Positions 1-6,439 of a DNA stretch of 24,684 nt are shown piece by piece; the stretch's first letter is position 1, and the number at the start of each line of letters is the position of its first letter. The translations under genes and the position numbers were made by a program. Under the pieces are notes generated by a model that saw only the letters and a list, made by a program, of their open reading frames with translations, made no database searches and was not told the DNA's origin. Location: positions 1 to 24,684 of the forward strand of contig JAEZIZ010000146.1 in the NCBI GenBank assembly GCA_023415915.1. The letters run 5' to 3'. Source of the stretch: Bacillota bacterium. GTDB lineage: Bacteria; Bacillota; Clostridia; Christensenellales; SZUA-584.

Positions 1-1
1 C

Positions 2-29
2 TCGAAGACAGTCGTGAGACTGGATTCGA
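2..29 (+). other. Hairpin in the 23S-5S spacer
   Basis: TCGAA (2-6) pairs with TTCGA (25-29) and CAGTC (9-13) with GACTG (18-22). Between the two helices are facing GA dinucleotides (7-8 and 23-24), and the loop is GTGA, a GNRA tetraloop. Such compact helices are common in rRNA operon spacers as processing or folding elements. The first ten bases resemble the 3' end of Clostridia 23S rRNA (a TCGAGGACTT-like end), so the window may open on the last bases of 23S. That reading is inference; the pairing is seen directly. Confidence 0.45.
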
Positions 30-50
30 AATGGAAATTGTATATAAATT

Positions 51-166
51 TCCGGTGGTGATAGCTAAGGGGTTCCACCTGTTCTCATCCCGAACACAGA
101 AGTTAAGCCCTTATACGCCGATGGTACTTGGCTGGACACGGCCTGGGAGAGTAGGTAGCTGCCGGA
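51..166 (+). rRNA. rrf: 5S ribosomal RNA
   Basis: This is a complete 5S rRNA of about 116 nt. It carries the hallmark loop B/C sequence CGAACACAGAAGTTAAGC (from 91) and the loop E/helix region GGGAGAGTAGGTAGCTGCC (from 145). The ends TCCGG (51-55) and CCGGA (162-166) form helix I. It is the last gene of an rRNA operon read rightward and is followed by a terminator-like hairpin. The exact ends are estimated from helix I. Confidence 0.95.
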
Positions 167-238
167 TTCAATTTTAATTTATATATATTTAATCGGGGAG
201 CCTGTTAGCAAAGATGCTGGCAGGCTTCTTGAGTTTTA
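77..238 (+). repeat. Direct repeat copy 1: 5S 3' part plus terminator
   Basis: The stretch from ACCTGTT inside the 5S gene to the end of the terminator is repeated at 1107-1269. Differences are a few substitutions in the middle of the 5S (around 124-133) and two extra TA bases in the AT-rich spacer of copy 2. The two copies flank the lipoprotein gene. Confidence 0.9.
198..238 (+). terminator. rRNA operon terminator
   Basis: The stem GCCTG (200-204) and CAGGC (221-225), with an inner AGC/GCT pairing, is followed by the T-rich tail TTCTTGAGTTTT. It lies about 30 bp after the 5S gene. The same element recurs almost unchanged at 1229-1268. Confidence 0.7.
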
Positions 239-282
239 CGGTAATAGATGTTATTATACCATATACTATTCTAAATACTTAT

Positions 283-302
283 TTATTGTAAATACACAAT
301 AA
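283..302. promoter_or_regulatory. AT-rich inverted repeat upstream of the lipoprotein gene
   Basis: TTATTGT (283-289) and ACAATAA (296-302) are a perfect 7-bp inverted repeat with a 6-bp spacer, about 80 bp before the GTG start at 379. A TATAAT hexamer lies at 328-333 but I see no convincing -35 box for it. The repeat could be an operator or a weak hairpin, and in such AT-rich DNA it could be chance. Confidence 0.3.
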
Positions 303-378
303 GATAAAACGTTTATAAGCCCGAACATATAATAAACGTAAATGAAATTTATACTCGCAGATATCAAAGGGGGTATAA

Positions 379-1095
379 GTGAAAAACAAAATAAAAGTAT
401 TGTTAATTATAATAACTGCTATGTCGCTTACGATAGCGTTATTGATGACTTTTACAGGATGTGTAAAAAGACTTCCGGTACCTGTTTATGAGAAAACGGA
501 TGAAGACGGAACCAGCGTTTACATTGACAGAGTGAGATATAAGGAATTGCCGAAACTACAGTGGGCCATTGATAATGTTGATGAGATAATAGGGTATGCG
601 GGAAGTTATGATACTGTTATTTACAATTTAAAAAAAGATGTTAATAGAGACTTTATCCAAATAAAGTATCTAGGCTCAGATTTAAATGGGTCTGTATTAT
701 ACAGGTCAGATAAAGATATTTCTGATGTGTCGGCTGAAAGTGTTGATAAAATAGTATGGGAAGATTATGAAGTTAAATTTGATGGAAAACCAGAATCATA
801 TGAACAACTTAATTTCTATACGAATACAAATGAGGATAAAGAAACGATTAAAGAATTCTTTGATTTACTGGAAACCGAGGAGAATACTCAGAATTTTGAT
901 TCAATTAAAAAAGATTCAAATAATTATATTATGGATATCAAATTGTATTGTTCTGACTTACCTGCGGCCTATTATGAACTAAGTGTTGGGCTGGATAACG
1001 GCAGGATTGTTTGCGGGAAACCGATAACTGGATACGTTTATATGCCGGAAGATTTATTGGAGAAGATTGTCGGCAAGAAATTAGATATAAGTTGA
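379..1095 (+). CDS. Predicted lipoprotein of unknown function, AT-rich
   Basis: This is a 238-residue protein starting at GTG (379), chosen because AAAGGGGG lies just upstream at about 367-374 and the N-terminus is a textbook signal peptide. Lysines at 2, 4 and 6 are followed by a hydrophobic stretch (about 8-25) and the lipobox TFTGC with Cys28 as the lipidated residue. The mature part is rich in Asp, Glu, Lys and Tyr, and I recognise no domain. It should sit on the outer face of the membrane. The gene is clearly more AT-rich than the genes from 1451 onward, and it lies between a complete and a truncated 5S copy. That suggests an insertion, or a recombination between rRNA operons that left a passenger gene. 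No neighbour suggests its function. Confidence 0.8.
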   Translation: MKNKIKVLLIIITAMSLTIALLMTFTGCVKRLPVPVYEKTDEDGTSVYIDRVRYKELPKLQWAIDNVDEIIGYAGSYDTVIYNLKKDVNRDFIQIKYLGSDLNGSVLYRSDKDISDVSAESVDKIVWEDYEVKFDGKPESYEQLNFYTNTNEDKETIKEFFDLLETEENTQNFDSIKKDSNNYIMDIKLYCSDLPAAYYELSVGLDNGRIVCGKPITGYVYMPEDLLEKIVGKKLDIS

Positions 1096-1106
1096 TAAAC
1101 GCACAA

Positions 1107-1195
1107 ACCTGTTCACATCCCGAACACAGAAGTTAAGCCCTTATATGCCGATGTACCCCACTGGACACGGCCTGGGAGAGTAGGTAGCTGCCGGA
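1107..1195 (+). pseudogene. 5S rRNA remnant lacking its 5' part
   Basis: From ACCTG at 1107 the sequence follows the 5S gene at 51-166 to its 3' end (CCGGA at 1191-1195). The first 26 nt or so, which form the 5' strand of helix I and part of helix II, are absent. The region before it is the end of the lipoprotein gene (stop at 1095). Without helix I it should not be a working 5S. The middle differs from the complete copy (TGTACCCCACTGG against TGGTACTTGGCTGG), so the copies are not a very recent duplicate, or the remnant came from another rRNA operon. Confidence 0.85.
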
Positions 1196-1228
1196 TTCAA
1201 TTTTAATTTATATATATATTTAATCGGG

Positions 1229-1268
1229 GAGCCTGTTAGCAAAGATGCTGGCAGGCTTCTTGAGTTTT
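1229..1268 (+). terminator. Second copy of the rRNA terminator
   Basis: GCCTG (1231-1235) and CAGGC (1252-1256) with the tail TTCTTGAGTTTT are identical to the first copy. It probably now ends transcription of the lipoprotein gene. Confidence 0.65.
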
Positions 1269-1383
1269 ATTCATAGATAATGGGCTATTATTATAATAGA
1301 TGGAGAAGTTAGTACATTTTTTACCTTTTTAGCTGGTTTTGCTTTGTCTGCTTTAAGCATTAGCTGTGCAGCGTTAACAATAT

Positions 1384-1412
1384 TTGAAATAATATATAGA
1401 ATAATATATACT
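1384..1412 (+). promoter_or_regulatory. Promoter of the membrane LuxR-type gene
   Basis: A -35 box TTGAAA (1384-1389) and a -10 box TATACT (1407-1412) are separated by 17 bp. The predicted start of transcription is about 1419, roughly 32 nt before the ATG at 1451. The stretch 1270-1383 before it holds no gene I can support. Confidence 0.6.
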
Positions 1413-1450
1413 TTAAGTGCCGCATAATAAAAAACATGAAGGGCCGGTAT

Positions 1451-2926
1451 ATGAAAGAGCCCATTATTAAAAAACTATTTTCATCTATAACGGCGCCCTT
1501 TAAAAAGAGAGACGCATTTTGGGGAGAAAATGACCGAAAGGGTCCCATTATCATAATAAGCCTGCTGGGAGCCTGGATAGTGAGCATCCCGTATGAGGGA
1601 CGGCTTTTGTATGCGCTCGCAGAGAATTTTGGGCTTAAGGGCAGCGAGATGCTCGATATATCTCTGGGCATGCAGATAATAGGGCTCGTGCTGGGCGGCG
1701 TGTTCATAAGAACGATTAGAGCAGCCCGGAATATTCTGAAGTATGCGCTGCCCGTATGCGTGCTTGGCACCGTTACTTTTTTCTTTCCCTCATATACGGT
1801 ATGGATGATATCGCTTGTAGTTTGCTCGACGCTCGCCGGAGTCTGCATTACTGCGTCCGGCCAGTTTATCAGGATATGCATAACGTATGAAAACCGGTTC
1901 CGCACTGCGGCTCTGATGCTCATAAACATATCCGTGTTAAAAATGGTTATCAACAATATCGCGCTGCTTATCTCGGTAAAGGCGGCGGCTGCGTTCACAA
2001 TAATCATGCTGGCAGCGGCATGGCTGTTGACGATAAAAGCAGGCTTTAAGGACAGCATAACGCCCGAAAAACTATTCAATAAAAAAGCGGGCATAAAAGC
2101 GCTCGTATTGCTGTTCCTGTTTATTGCCATCATTTCAATTGATTTTGGAATAATGACGCAGGTTGTAAACCCTAAATACGATTTTTCAGTCTTTTCGAGC
2201 TGGTACTGGCTGCTGCCTTACGTGGGCGCGGCAACCATAATGATGCGTCTGCGCAACTCGGAGGACCGCGGCACAATGCTTTATGTAGCCGTCGGCATGA
2301 TAGGCTTAGGCTTCTTACTGTCTTTAACGCTTGATTATTCGGTAATCAGCTTTCTTATTGTCAACACCGTAATGATGGGAGCGTGGGCTATATCCGACGT
2401 GTTTTGGTGGAGCATACTTGTTGAGATGCTTGATATGGTAAAAAATCATGGGGCCATATTGAGCGTCGGTTTCAGCGGAGTTATGATAGGTGTGCTGGCG
2501 GGAAAGCTAATCGCAGGCAACGATTTTACGGATTCAAATACCAGCCTTTCTATAGTGACAATGGCTGTGATATGCATAACGCTGATAATACTTCCTATGC
2601 TGCAAAAGCTGCTTTCCATGATGATAAAGAAAAACTCCGAAGACAGCACTTCGGAATTAAACACAGAGCGGGGCGATAATGCGGAATCGCCGGAAAGCCC
2701 GCGGGCATACTGGGACGATAGTATGCTGAATTTCCCAGAGGGCGCAGACGCTCTTACCGAACGCGAAAAACAAATAGCTGCACTGCTTCTTAAAGGCCGC
2801 ACGTATAAATTAATAGCCGAAGAGCTTTTTTTAAGCGAGAACACTGTAAAGACTCACGTAAAAAACATATATTCCAAACTTGGCATAAAAAGAAAGTCCG
2901 AGCTGTTCAATTTTATAATGAAATGA
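1451..2926 (+). CDS. Membrane protein with C-terminal LuxR-type DNA-binding domain
   Basis: This is a 491-residue protein. I start it at ATG 1451 because AAGGG (1439-1443) fits as its ribosome binding site, whereas the in-frame ATG at 1436 has none. Residues from about 30 to 395 are a series of hydrophobic segments of MFS-transporter type (10-12 helices). A polar linker rich in Ser, Glu and Asn follows. Residues 435-491 are a LuxR/GerE helix-turn-helix, starting LTEREKQIAALL and including the recognition-helix region SENTVKTHVKNIYSKLG. Known relatives in anaerobic gut bacteria have the same layout and are annotated as LuxR-family regulators. The membrane part may sense or bind a small molecule, which is inference. 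The gene stands alone with its own promoter and terminator. Confidence 0.88.
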   Translation: MKEPIIKKLFSSITAPFKKRDAFWGENDRKGPIIIISLLGAWIVSIPYEGRLLYALAENFGLKGSEMLDISLGMQIIGLVLGGVFIRTIRAARNILKYALPVCVLGTVTFFFPSYTVWMISLVVCSTLAGVCITASGQFIRICITYENRFRTAALMLINISVLKMVINNIALLISVKAAAAFTIIMLAAAWLLTIKAGFKDSITPEKLFNKKAGIKALVLLFLFIAIISIDFGIMTQVVNPKYDFSVFSSWYWLLPYVGAATIMMRLRNSEDRGTMLYVAVGMIGLGFLLSLTLDYSVISFLIVNTVMMGAWAISDVFWWSILVEMLDMVKNHGAILSVGFSGVMIGVLAGKLIAGNDFTDSNTSLSIVTMAVICITLIILPMLQKLLSMMIKKNSEDSTSELNTERGDNAESPESPRAYWDDSMLNFPEGADALTEREKQIAALLLKGRTYKLIAEELFLSENTVKTHVKNIYSKLGIKRKSELFNFIMK

Positions 2927-2937
2927 AATAAAAACAT

Positions 2938-2974
2938 AAAAGTCACCTGTTTTGGGTGAGGCTTTTATTTTCGT
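2938..2974 (+). terminator. Rho-independent terminator
   Basis: AAAAG plus TCACC (2938-2947) pairs with GGTGA (2955-2959) and CTTTT (2962-2966), with a GG bulge. The T-rich run ATTTTCG follows. It begins 11 bp after the stop codon of the LuxR-type gene. Confidence 0.75.
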
Positions 2975-2999
2975 TGTGTATTATTATATTCGATATCGA

Positions 3000-3173
3000 T
3001 TATAAAGTTAAGCGATCTTTATAGTTGCTATCTTTTAATGCGTCTCCCCATTCGACGATTGACGCTCTGCACACAGCGGCGCTTCGGTCGTCGTTATTTT
3101 TTGCGATTTGCCCGCCTTTAAGCGCCATAATATCCGCTCTGTTTGCCAATATGGAAAACAGCTCTGATTTGCT
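3000..3173 (-). pseudogene. Possible leftward gene remnant, 57 codons
   Basis: The minus strand has an open frame ending in TAA at 3000-3002. It is bounded upstream by an in-frame TGA at 3174-3176, and another in-frame stop (TAA) lies beyond that. The translation looks protein-like and mixed in composition, beginning SKSELFSILANRADIMALK and ending KDSNYKDRLTL. Codon choice resembles real genes in the window. It has no good start codon with a ribosome binding site (only ATG for residue 16 or TTG for residue 9), so I read it as the 3' end of a decayed gene. I do not recognise the family. It fills much of the 410-bp gap between 2927 and 3336. Confidence 0.4.
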
Positions 3174-3203
3174 TCAGTTTAAGTATTAACGATGAGAAAA
3201 CAG

Positions 3204-3226
3204 CCCATGGGCCATGGGACTTTTTT
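3204..3226. repeat. Palindrome followed by a T-run
   Basis: CCCATGG (3204-3210) and CCATGGG (3212-3218) form a perfect inverted repeat around one base, followed by ACTTTTTT (3219-3226). With the centre opened it makes a 5-bp stem with a 5-nt loop and could act as a weak rightward terminator. It could equally be an operator, being about 50 bp before the promoter at 3267. Confidence 0.4.
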
Positions 3227-3266
3227 AATATATACTAGCAGGAATATGCAGACATAAGTAATGCGC

Positions 3267-3295
3267 TCGACAGCACATACCATTAAATGTATTAT
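3267..3295 (+). promoter_or_regulatory. Promoter of the 296-residue orphan gene
   Basis: A -35-like box TCGACA (3267-3272) and a -10 box TATTAT (3290-3295) are separated by 17 bp. The predicted start of transcription is near 3302, about 35 nt before the ATG at 3337. Confidence 0.5.
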
Positions 3296-3336
3296 TAAAA
3301 TAACTTCTGGAGATTGTTAAAGCGGGGGTAAACTTG

Positions 3337-4227
3337 ATGGAACGCAACAAAGAATATGACGCGTTTGGGCCGTGGCTGTACGAGATAGACGAGGAGCACG
3401 AGATACCGAGGCTGTTCCGAAGTTGCTGCAGCCAGGAGGATTACATTATGCTGTTTAAGGTGCCGAGGCGCATAGAGCGAAGGAAGGCGTCGCCCGCCAT
3501 GGACCTTTACGATTATCTCGTGGGTGCGCGCGAAAACTGTATTCATATATTTAAAAGGGTGGGAAAGAATGTAGTTGAACGTAAAGTCGAGTATAACGAG
3601 ATATTGGCGGTAAAGGACTTTCACGCATTGCTGAAAGGCGAGGTTATATTGTATACGCGCGGCGAACCTGTCAGCATAGATTACAACACTGTTTCGGAAG
3701 AAATAATGCAAAAGTTTATCAACATAATAGAGGCAAAGATAAACGGTAATGCGCGCGGCGCCGGTATTGAGGGCATACAGATAGAATATGACGCAGGCAG
3801 CGCGCACTACGTAGATATGCTGTTTGAGAGCCTGCTTGGTAAACTCAAGGCGCGAAGCCCAAGCGCAAGGCTTGCGGCGTTTCAGCCTGAGATGAATATT
3901 AAGCGGACTCGCAATATTAAGGTAAAGCTTGAGCAGAAAGCCTGTACTCCCGCAAAGCTCGCATTTGTAACAACAAGCAGCGAGCTGATAGTGATTTCGC
4001 AGGAGCTTAATAAAAGAAACAGGCGCAAAGAAACGCTCGATTATTCTTATCTGTACGTGCCGTATCAGAATATAAAGCGTGCTCATATAGCCTCTTTTGA
4101 CGAGGAGCAGGCAACAAGTATTATGGAACTGGATACTGGCAGCACAACGTTCAGTTTTATCATTAAAAACGGCAACGCCGGCGTTATTAAGCTGTGCAGC
4201 GCGCTTGACGGTATAGGCGCTGCATAA
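3337..4227 (+). CDS. Unrecognised soluble protein, possibly two PH-like domains
   Basis: This is a 296-residue protein. The ATG at 3337 is preferred over the TTG directly before it because GGGGG at 3324-3328 is well spaced. There is no signal peptide or membrane helix, so it should be cytoplasmic. Two regions, about 55-132 and 205-292, each show alternating hydrophobic beta-strand patterns followed by a final helix (EEIMQKFINIIEAK in the first, NAGVIKLCSALD in the second). That recalls the bacterial pleckstrin-homology fold, and the resemblance is judged by eye only. The middle (about 133-200) is charged and helical. It has a good promoter and ribosome binding site and typical codon use, so it is a real gene. 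The following Xre gene is 123 bp away and may or may not be co-transcribed. Confidence 0.75.
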   Translation: MERNKEYDAFGPWLYEIDEEHEIPRLFRSCCSQEDYIMLFKVPRRIERRKASPAMDLYDYLVGARENCIHIFKRVGKNVVERKVEYNEILAVKDFHALLKGEVILYTRGEPVSIDYNTVSEEIMQKFINIIEAKINGNARGAGIEGIQIEYDAGSAHYVDMLFESLLGKLKARSPSARLAAFQPEMNIKRTRNIKVKLEQKACTPAKLAFVTTSSELIVISQELNKRNRRKETLDYSYLYVPYQNIKRAHIASFDEEQATSIMELDTGSTTFSFIIKNGNAGVIKLCSALDGIGAA

Positions 4228-4238
4228 AGCGCGTATTT

Positions 4239-4314
4239 GGGAGGTATATTTGAGGGCTCACAAACAGACATATTTACTGCGATGTTAAACTGCGTTGCTT
4301 GCCGCAACAGCGGC
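4239..4314 (+). other. Possible leader mini-ORF and hairpin before the Xre gene
   Basis: GGGAGG (4239-4244) lies 5 bp before a TTG (4250) that opens a 12-codon frame ending in TAA (4286-4288). Downstream, GCCGC (4301-4305) and GCGGC (4310-4314) form a stem with an AACA loop. The hairpin has no T-run. Both lie in the 123-bp gap before the Xre gene at 4351. A translated leader is only a possibility. Confidence 0.25.
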
Positions 4315-4350
4315 TGTAGTCTATTGTGAAGGCAAGCAAAGGAGAGAAAT

Positions 4351-4773
4351 ATGTTTAGCAAAAACCTTAAAATTTTTCGCAGGCAAAAAGGGCTCTCTCA
4401 GGAAGAACTGGCGGAACGGTTGCATGTAGTCCGGCAGACAATATCCAAATGGGAAAAAGGCCTTTCAGTACCAGACGCGGATCTTCTTATCCGGATAGCC
4501 GATATATTTGAAACTTCGGTAAGCGCGCTTCTTGGCGAGACGATAGAAGCATCAGAAAATAAAAATACCATAGCTCAAAAGCTGGAACAGCTTAACGCGC
4601 TTCTTGCGGAGAGGAACAGACGAAGCAGTCGTATATGGAAAGTGGTTGCAATAATTTTAATAGCGGCTGCCGTGATAACAATACTGCTGATAACAGTGGT
4701 TCTCTTAGCAAATAACAACCTTTCCGTCGACCCCGCAGTTACAGAACAGACGGAACAAATATTAATCCAGTAA
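4351..4773 (+). CDS. Xre-family regulator with C-terminal membrane anchor
   Basis: This is a 140-residue protein with AAAGGAGAG just before the ATG. Residues 6-61 are a canonical Cro/C1-type helix-turn-helix (GLSQEELAERL, then VRQTISKWEKG, PDADLLIRIADIF). Residues 68-92 look like a short coiled coil, and 97-120 form one strongly hydrophobic membrane helix followed by a 20-residue tail. The DNA-binding part should therefore be cytoplasmic and tethered to the membrane, with the tail outside. This layout is common in Firmicutes Xre regulators. The target is unknown, though self-regulation and control of neighbours are the usual roles. Confidence 0.88.
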   Translation: MFSKNLKIFRRQKGLSQEELAERLHVVRQTISKWEKGLSVPDADLLIRIADIFETSVSALLGETIEASENKNTIAQKLEQLNALLAERNRRSSRIWKVVAIILIAAAVITILLITVVLLANNNLSVDPAVTEQTEQILIQ

Positions 4774-4896
4774 ATAATAACCGCCGGGGCTGCTCCCGTG
4801 AAGCGGATACTTCATTTTACCGGCAAAGAAGCGGAATATTAAGTGCTTTAATAATTGGTGTGAACTTACGCCCGCAACCGGCAGTTGACAGATCGC

Positions 4897-4940
4897 AAGC
4901 GGCGGTTGGTGGAAACATTCGCCGCTTTGTTTTATAATTT
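4897..4940 (+). terminator. Terminator of the first Xre gene
   Basis: AAGCGGCG (4897-4904) pairs perfectly with CGCCGCTT (4920-4927), and the T-rich tract TGTTTTATAATTTTTTT follows. An alternative pairing uses CAACCG (from 4875) with CGGTTG (from 4903). Upstream, GCCGG (4783-4787) and CCGGC (4820-4824) enclose TGAAG/CTTCA and form another fold. The region 4774-4950 holds no other gene. Confidence 0.75.
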
Positions 4941-4958
4941 TTTTAAGAGGTGATGGTT

Positions 4959-5633
4959 ATGGGTTTCAGTGAAAAGCTGGCGGCAGCAAGAACTAAACGA
5001 GGGCTTTCGCAGGAGCAGCTGGCGGAAAGCATGGGCGTATCGAGGCAGGCGGTATCCAAGTGGGAGTCGGGCGAATCGCTGCCCGATATAGACAATCTCT
5101 TAAAGCTCAGCGCGCTGCTTATGGTAAGCATAGACCGCCTGCTGAAGGAAGAGGACGGCTGCGCGGCGGAAGAGTTTGAATGCGCGGCGGATATAAACGA
5201 GGACATAAAAGCGTTTCTCTGCAGGGCGAAGAGGAACGGGTATGCGGCGAATGCTGCCGAACAGCCGTCTTCGCGGCCCGGTTCGCATGACTTAAGGTAT
5301 GAAGAAGGAGAATACCTCTATATAGACACGTATCTCGGCGGAGAGAACTTTTCGGGCGAAGAGGCCGTGTGGTTCGGCGGCAAGCCTGTATGGGTAATGA
5401 ATTACACAGGCCGCGCGCTGAATAAAAACTTTTCGGGCGAATTCCTGAAGGAATCACTTTTGCTCGTGAAAGAAGATTTCCCATACAGGGGGCCGCTCGT
5501 GCATAACAGCGGCGAACATTGCTATCACTGCACCGTAAGCGGTAGCTTTGAATGGTTCAGAGGGTTTGAGGAGATATTCTGCGGCGGCGAAAAGACGTAC
5601 GAGTGCTATTTCCACGGAGGTGCGGTAAGGTAG
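4959..5633 (+). CDS. Xre-family regulator with DUF5680-like C-terminal domain
   Basis: This is a 224-residue protein. I start it at ATG 4959, since AAGAGGTG (4945-4952) serves as its ribosome binding site and covers the GTG at 4950, leaving the ATG at 4953 too close. Residues 5-62 are an Xre helix-turn-helix (GLSQEQLAESMGVSRQAVSKWESG, then LPDIDNLLKLSALL). Residues 112-224 match what I know as DUF5680: strand-rich, with YLGGENFSGEEAVW and the conserved end HCYHCTVSGSFEWFRG followed by YECYFHGG. The domain often follows this kind of helix-turn-helix and is thought to be a sensor, with ligand unknown. It lies 185 bp after the other Xre gene with a terminator between, so the two are probably separate units. 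Confidence 0.87.
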   Translation: MGFSEKLAAARTKRGLSQEQLAESMGVSRQAVSKWESGESLPDIDNLLKLSALLMVSIDRLLKEEDGCAAEEFECAADINEDIKAFLCRAKRNGYAANAAEQPSSRPGSHDLRYEEGEYLYIDTYLGGENFSGEEAVWFGGKPVWVMNYTGRALNKNFSGEFLKESLLLVKEDFPYRGPLVHNSGEHCYHCTVSGSFEWFRGFEEIFCGGEKTYECYFHGGAVR

Positions 5634-5636
5634 TTA

Positions 5637-5682
5637 AGCGGCTTTCCAGTATTATTGCCGATATTATTTTGCCGCTGGTTTT
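5637..5682 (+). terminator. Weak terminator candidate
   Basis: AGCGGC (5637-5642) and GCCGCT (5671-5676) can pair around a 28-nt loop, followed by GGTTTTC. The stem begins 3 bp after the stop codon of the DUF5680 gene. The large loop and short T-run keep confidence low. The sequence CTTTCCAGTATT in the loop recurs at 7723-7734. Confidence 0.35.
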
Positions 5683-5827
5683 CATAATACGGTTATATTT
5701 TGTGGAATATTATGGAAACGCCAAGGTCGTTATATTTAATACAGTATTTCCAATAAGTCATGATACTTGATGAAATGTAAATAAAACGGCGGCATACGGG
5801 GCAACATAATGCCGGAGGTGCGTTTTT

Positions 5828-6253
5828 ATGAAAGTAAGAGATATCATGACAAAAGAAATAGCCTGCATGAGCGCGGACGAACCGGTGGAGAAAGCGGCGG
5901 AACTTATGAAGCAGTACAACGTGGGCTCGATACCGATATGCGAGGGCAACAAGGTGATAGGCATAGTTACGGACAGGGATATAGCGCTGCGGTACGTCGC
6001 GGACAGGAAGAATACTATGTGGCAGCCGATATCCAACGTGATGACTTCCAATCCTGTCGTCGGCTCACCCGAAATGGACGCGCAGGACGCGGCAAGGATG
6101 ATGGGACAGCATCAGATAAGGCGGCTGCCTATTGTGGAGCAGGGCACATTAGTGGGCATAGTAGCGCTCGGCGATATATCGACGCGGCCGGAGCTGCAGC
6201 ACAACGCGGGGCACGCGCTTCAGGATATATCAAAACATGGAAGCATGACTTGA
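5828..6253 (+). CDS. Two-CBS-domain protein
   Basis: This is a 141-residue protein with GGAGGTG at 5813-5819 as ribosome binding site. It consists of two CBS domains, residues about 1-60 (VRDIMTKEIACMSADEPVEKAAELM, ending GIVTDRDIALR) and 70-130 (VMTSNPVVGSPEMDAQDAARMM, ending GIVALGDIS). Paired CBS domains fold into a Bateman module that binds adenine nucleotides such as AMP, ATP or S-adenosylmethionine. No partner domain is attached, so it would act as a free-standing energy sensor or regulator of another protein. The same stand-alone form is widespread in Clostridia. It has its own terminator, and the flanking genes give no hint of its partner. Confidence 0.92.
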   Translation: MKVRDIMTKEIACMSADEPVEKAAELMKQYNVGSIPICEGNKVIGIVTDRDIALRYVADRKNTMWQPISNVMTSNPVVGSPEMDAQDAARMMGQHQIRRLPIVEQGTLVGIVALGDISTRPELQHNAGHALQDISKHGSMT

Positions 6254-6266
6254 TTTAACGGCAATA

Positions 6267-6299
6267 CGAAACGCTTGTGTGAAAATACGGGCGTTTTTT
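6267..6299 (+). terminator. Terminator of the CBS gene
   Basis: AAACGC (6269-6274) pairs with GCGTTT (6291-6296), running into TTTTTTG. It lies 15 bp after the stop codon. Confidence 0.65.
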
Positions 6300-6398
6300 G
6301 TTTGCTAAAAACGCCTGACTGCAATAGTTAAAAATATATTTTCCCGGGCAATAATGAGCGCATATAGCAAATTATAATTAGCAGCCGCGTGAAGTTTA

Positions 6399-6407
6399 TG
6401 GTATACT
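6399..6407 (+). promoter_or_regulatory. Extended -10 promoter of the PhzF-family gene
   Basis: TG-G-TATACT (6399-6407) is an extended -10 element. I see no good -35 box 17 bp upstream, as is allowed for this promoter class. The predicted start is near 6414, about 26 nt before the ATG. Confidence 0.5.
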
Positions 6408-6439
6408 TGCATTTAAATACTGTAAACGGGGTGGAATAA

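Larger units (their letters stand above)
1107..1269 (+). repeat. Direct repeat copy 2: 5S remnant plus terminator
   Basis: This is the partner of the repeat at 77-238. It has the same order of 5S 3' part, AT-rich spacer and terminator hairpin, and it ends at GAGTTTTA. Similarity stops abruptly at both ends. Confidence 0.9.

Noticed and set aside
1272..1417. Hydrophobic open frame of about 44 codons before the LuxR-type gene
   Set aside because: There is no plausible start codon, the DNA is AT-rich, and a good promoter (1384-1412) lies inside it. Chance openness is the simplest reading.
1360..2133. Minus-strand 257-codon frame over the LuxR-type membrane gene
   Set aside because: It is the shadow of a GC-rich coding region on the other strand. 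Its translation has no recognisable domain or start signal.
3295..4086. Minus-strand 263-codon open frame opposite the 296-residue gene
   Set aside because: It lies fully antisense to 3337-4227, which has a promoter, a ribosome binding site and normal codon use. The antisense product is rich in Cys, His, Arg and Tyr without any motif and has no ribosome binding site.
5809..6258. Second plus-strand frame of 149 codons overlapping the CBS gene
   Set aside because: The CBS frame has two complete domains and a ribosome binding site. The other frame is rich in Arg and Gly and has no motif.
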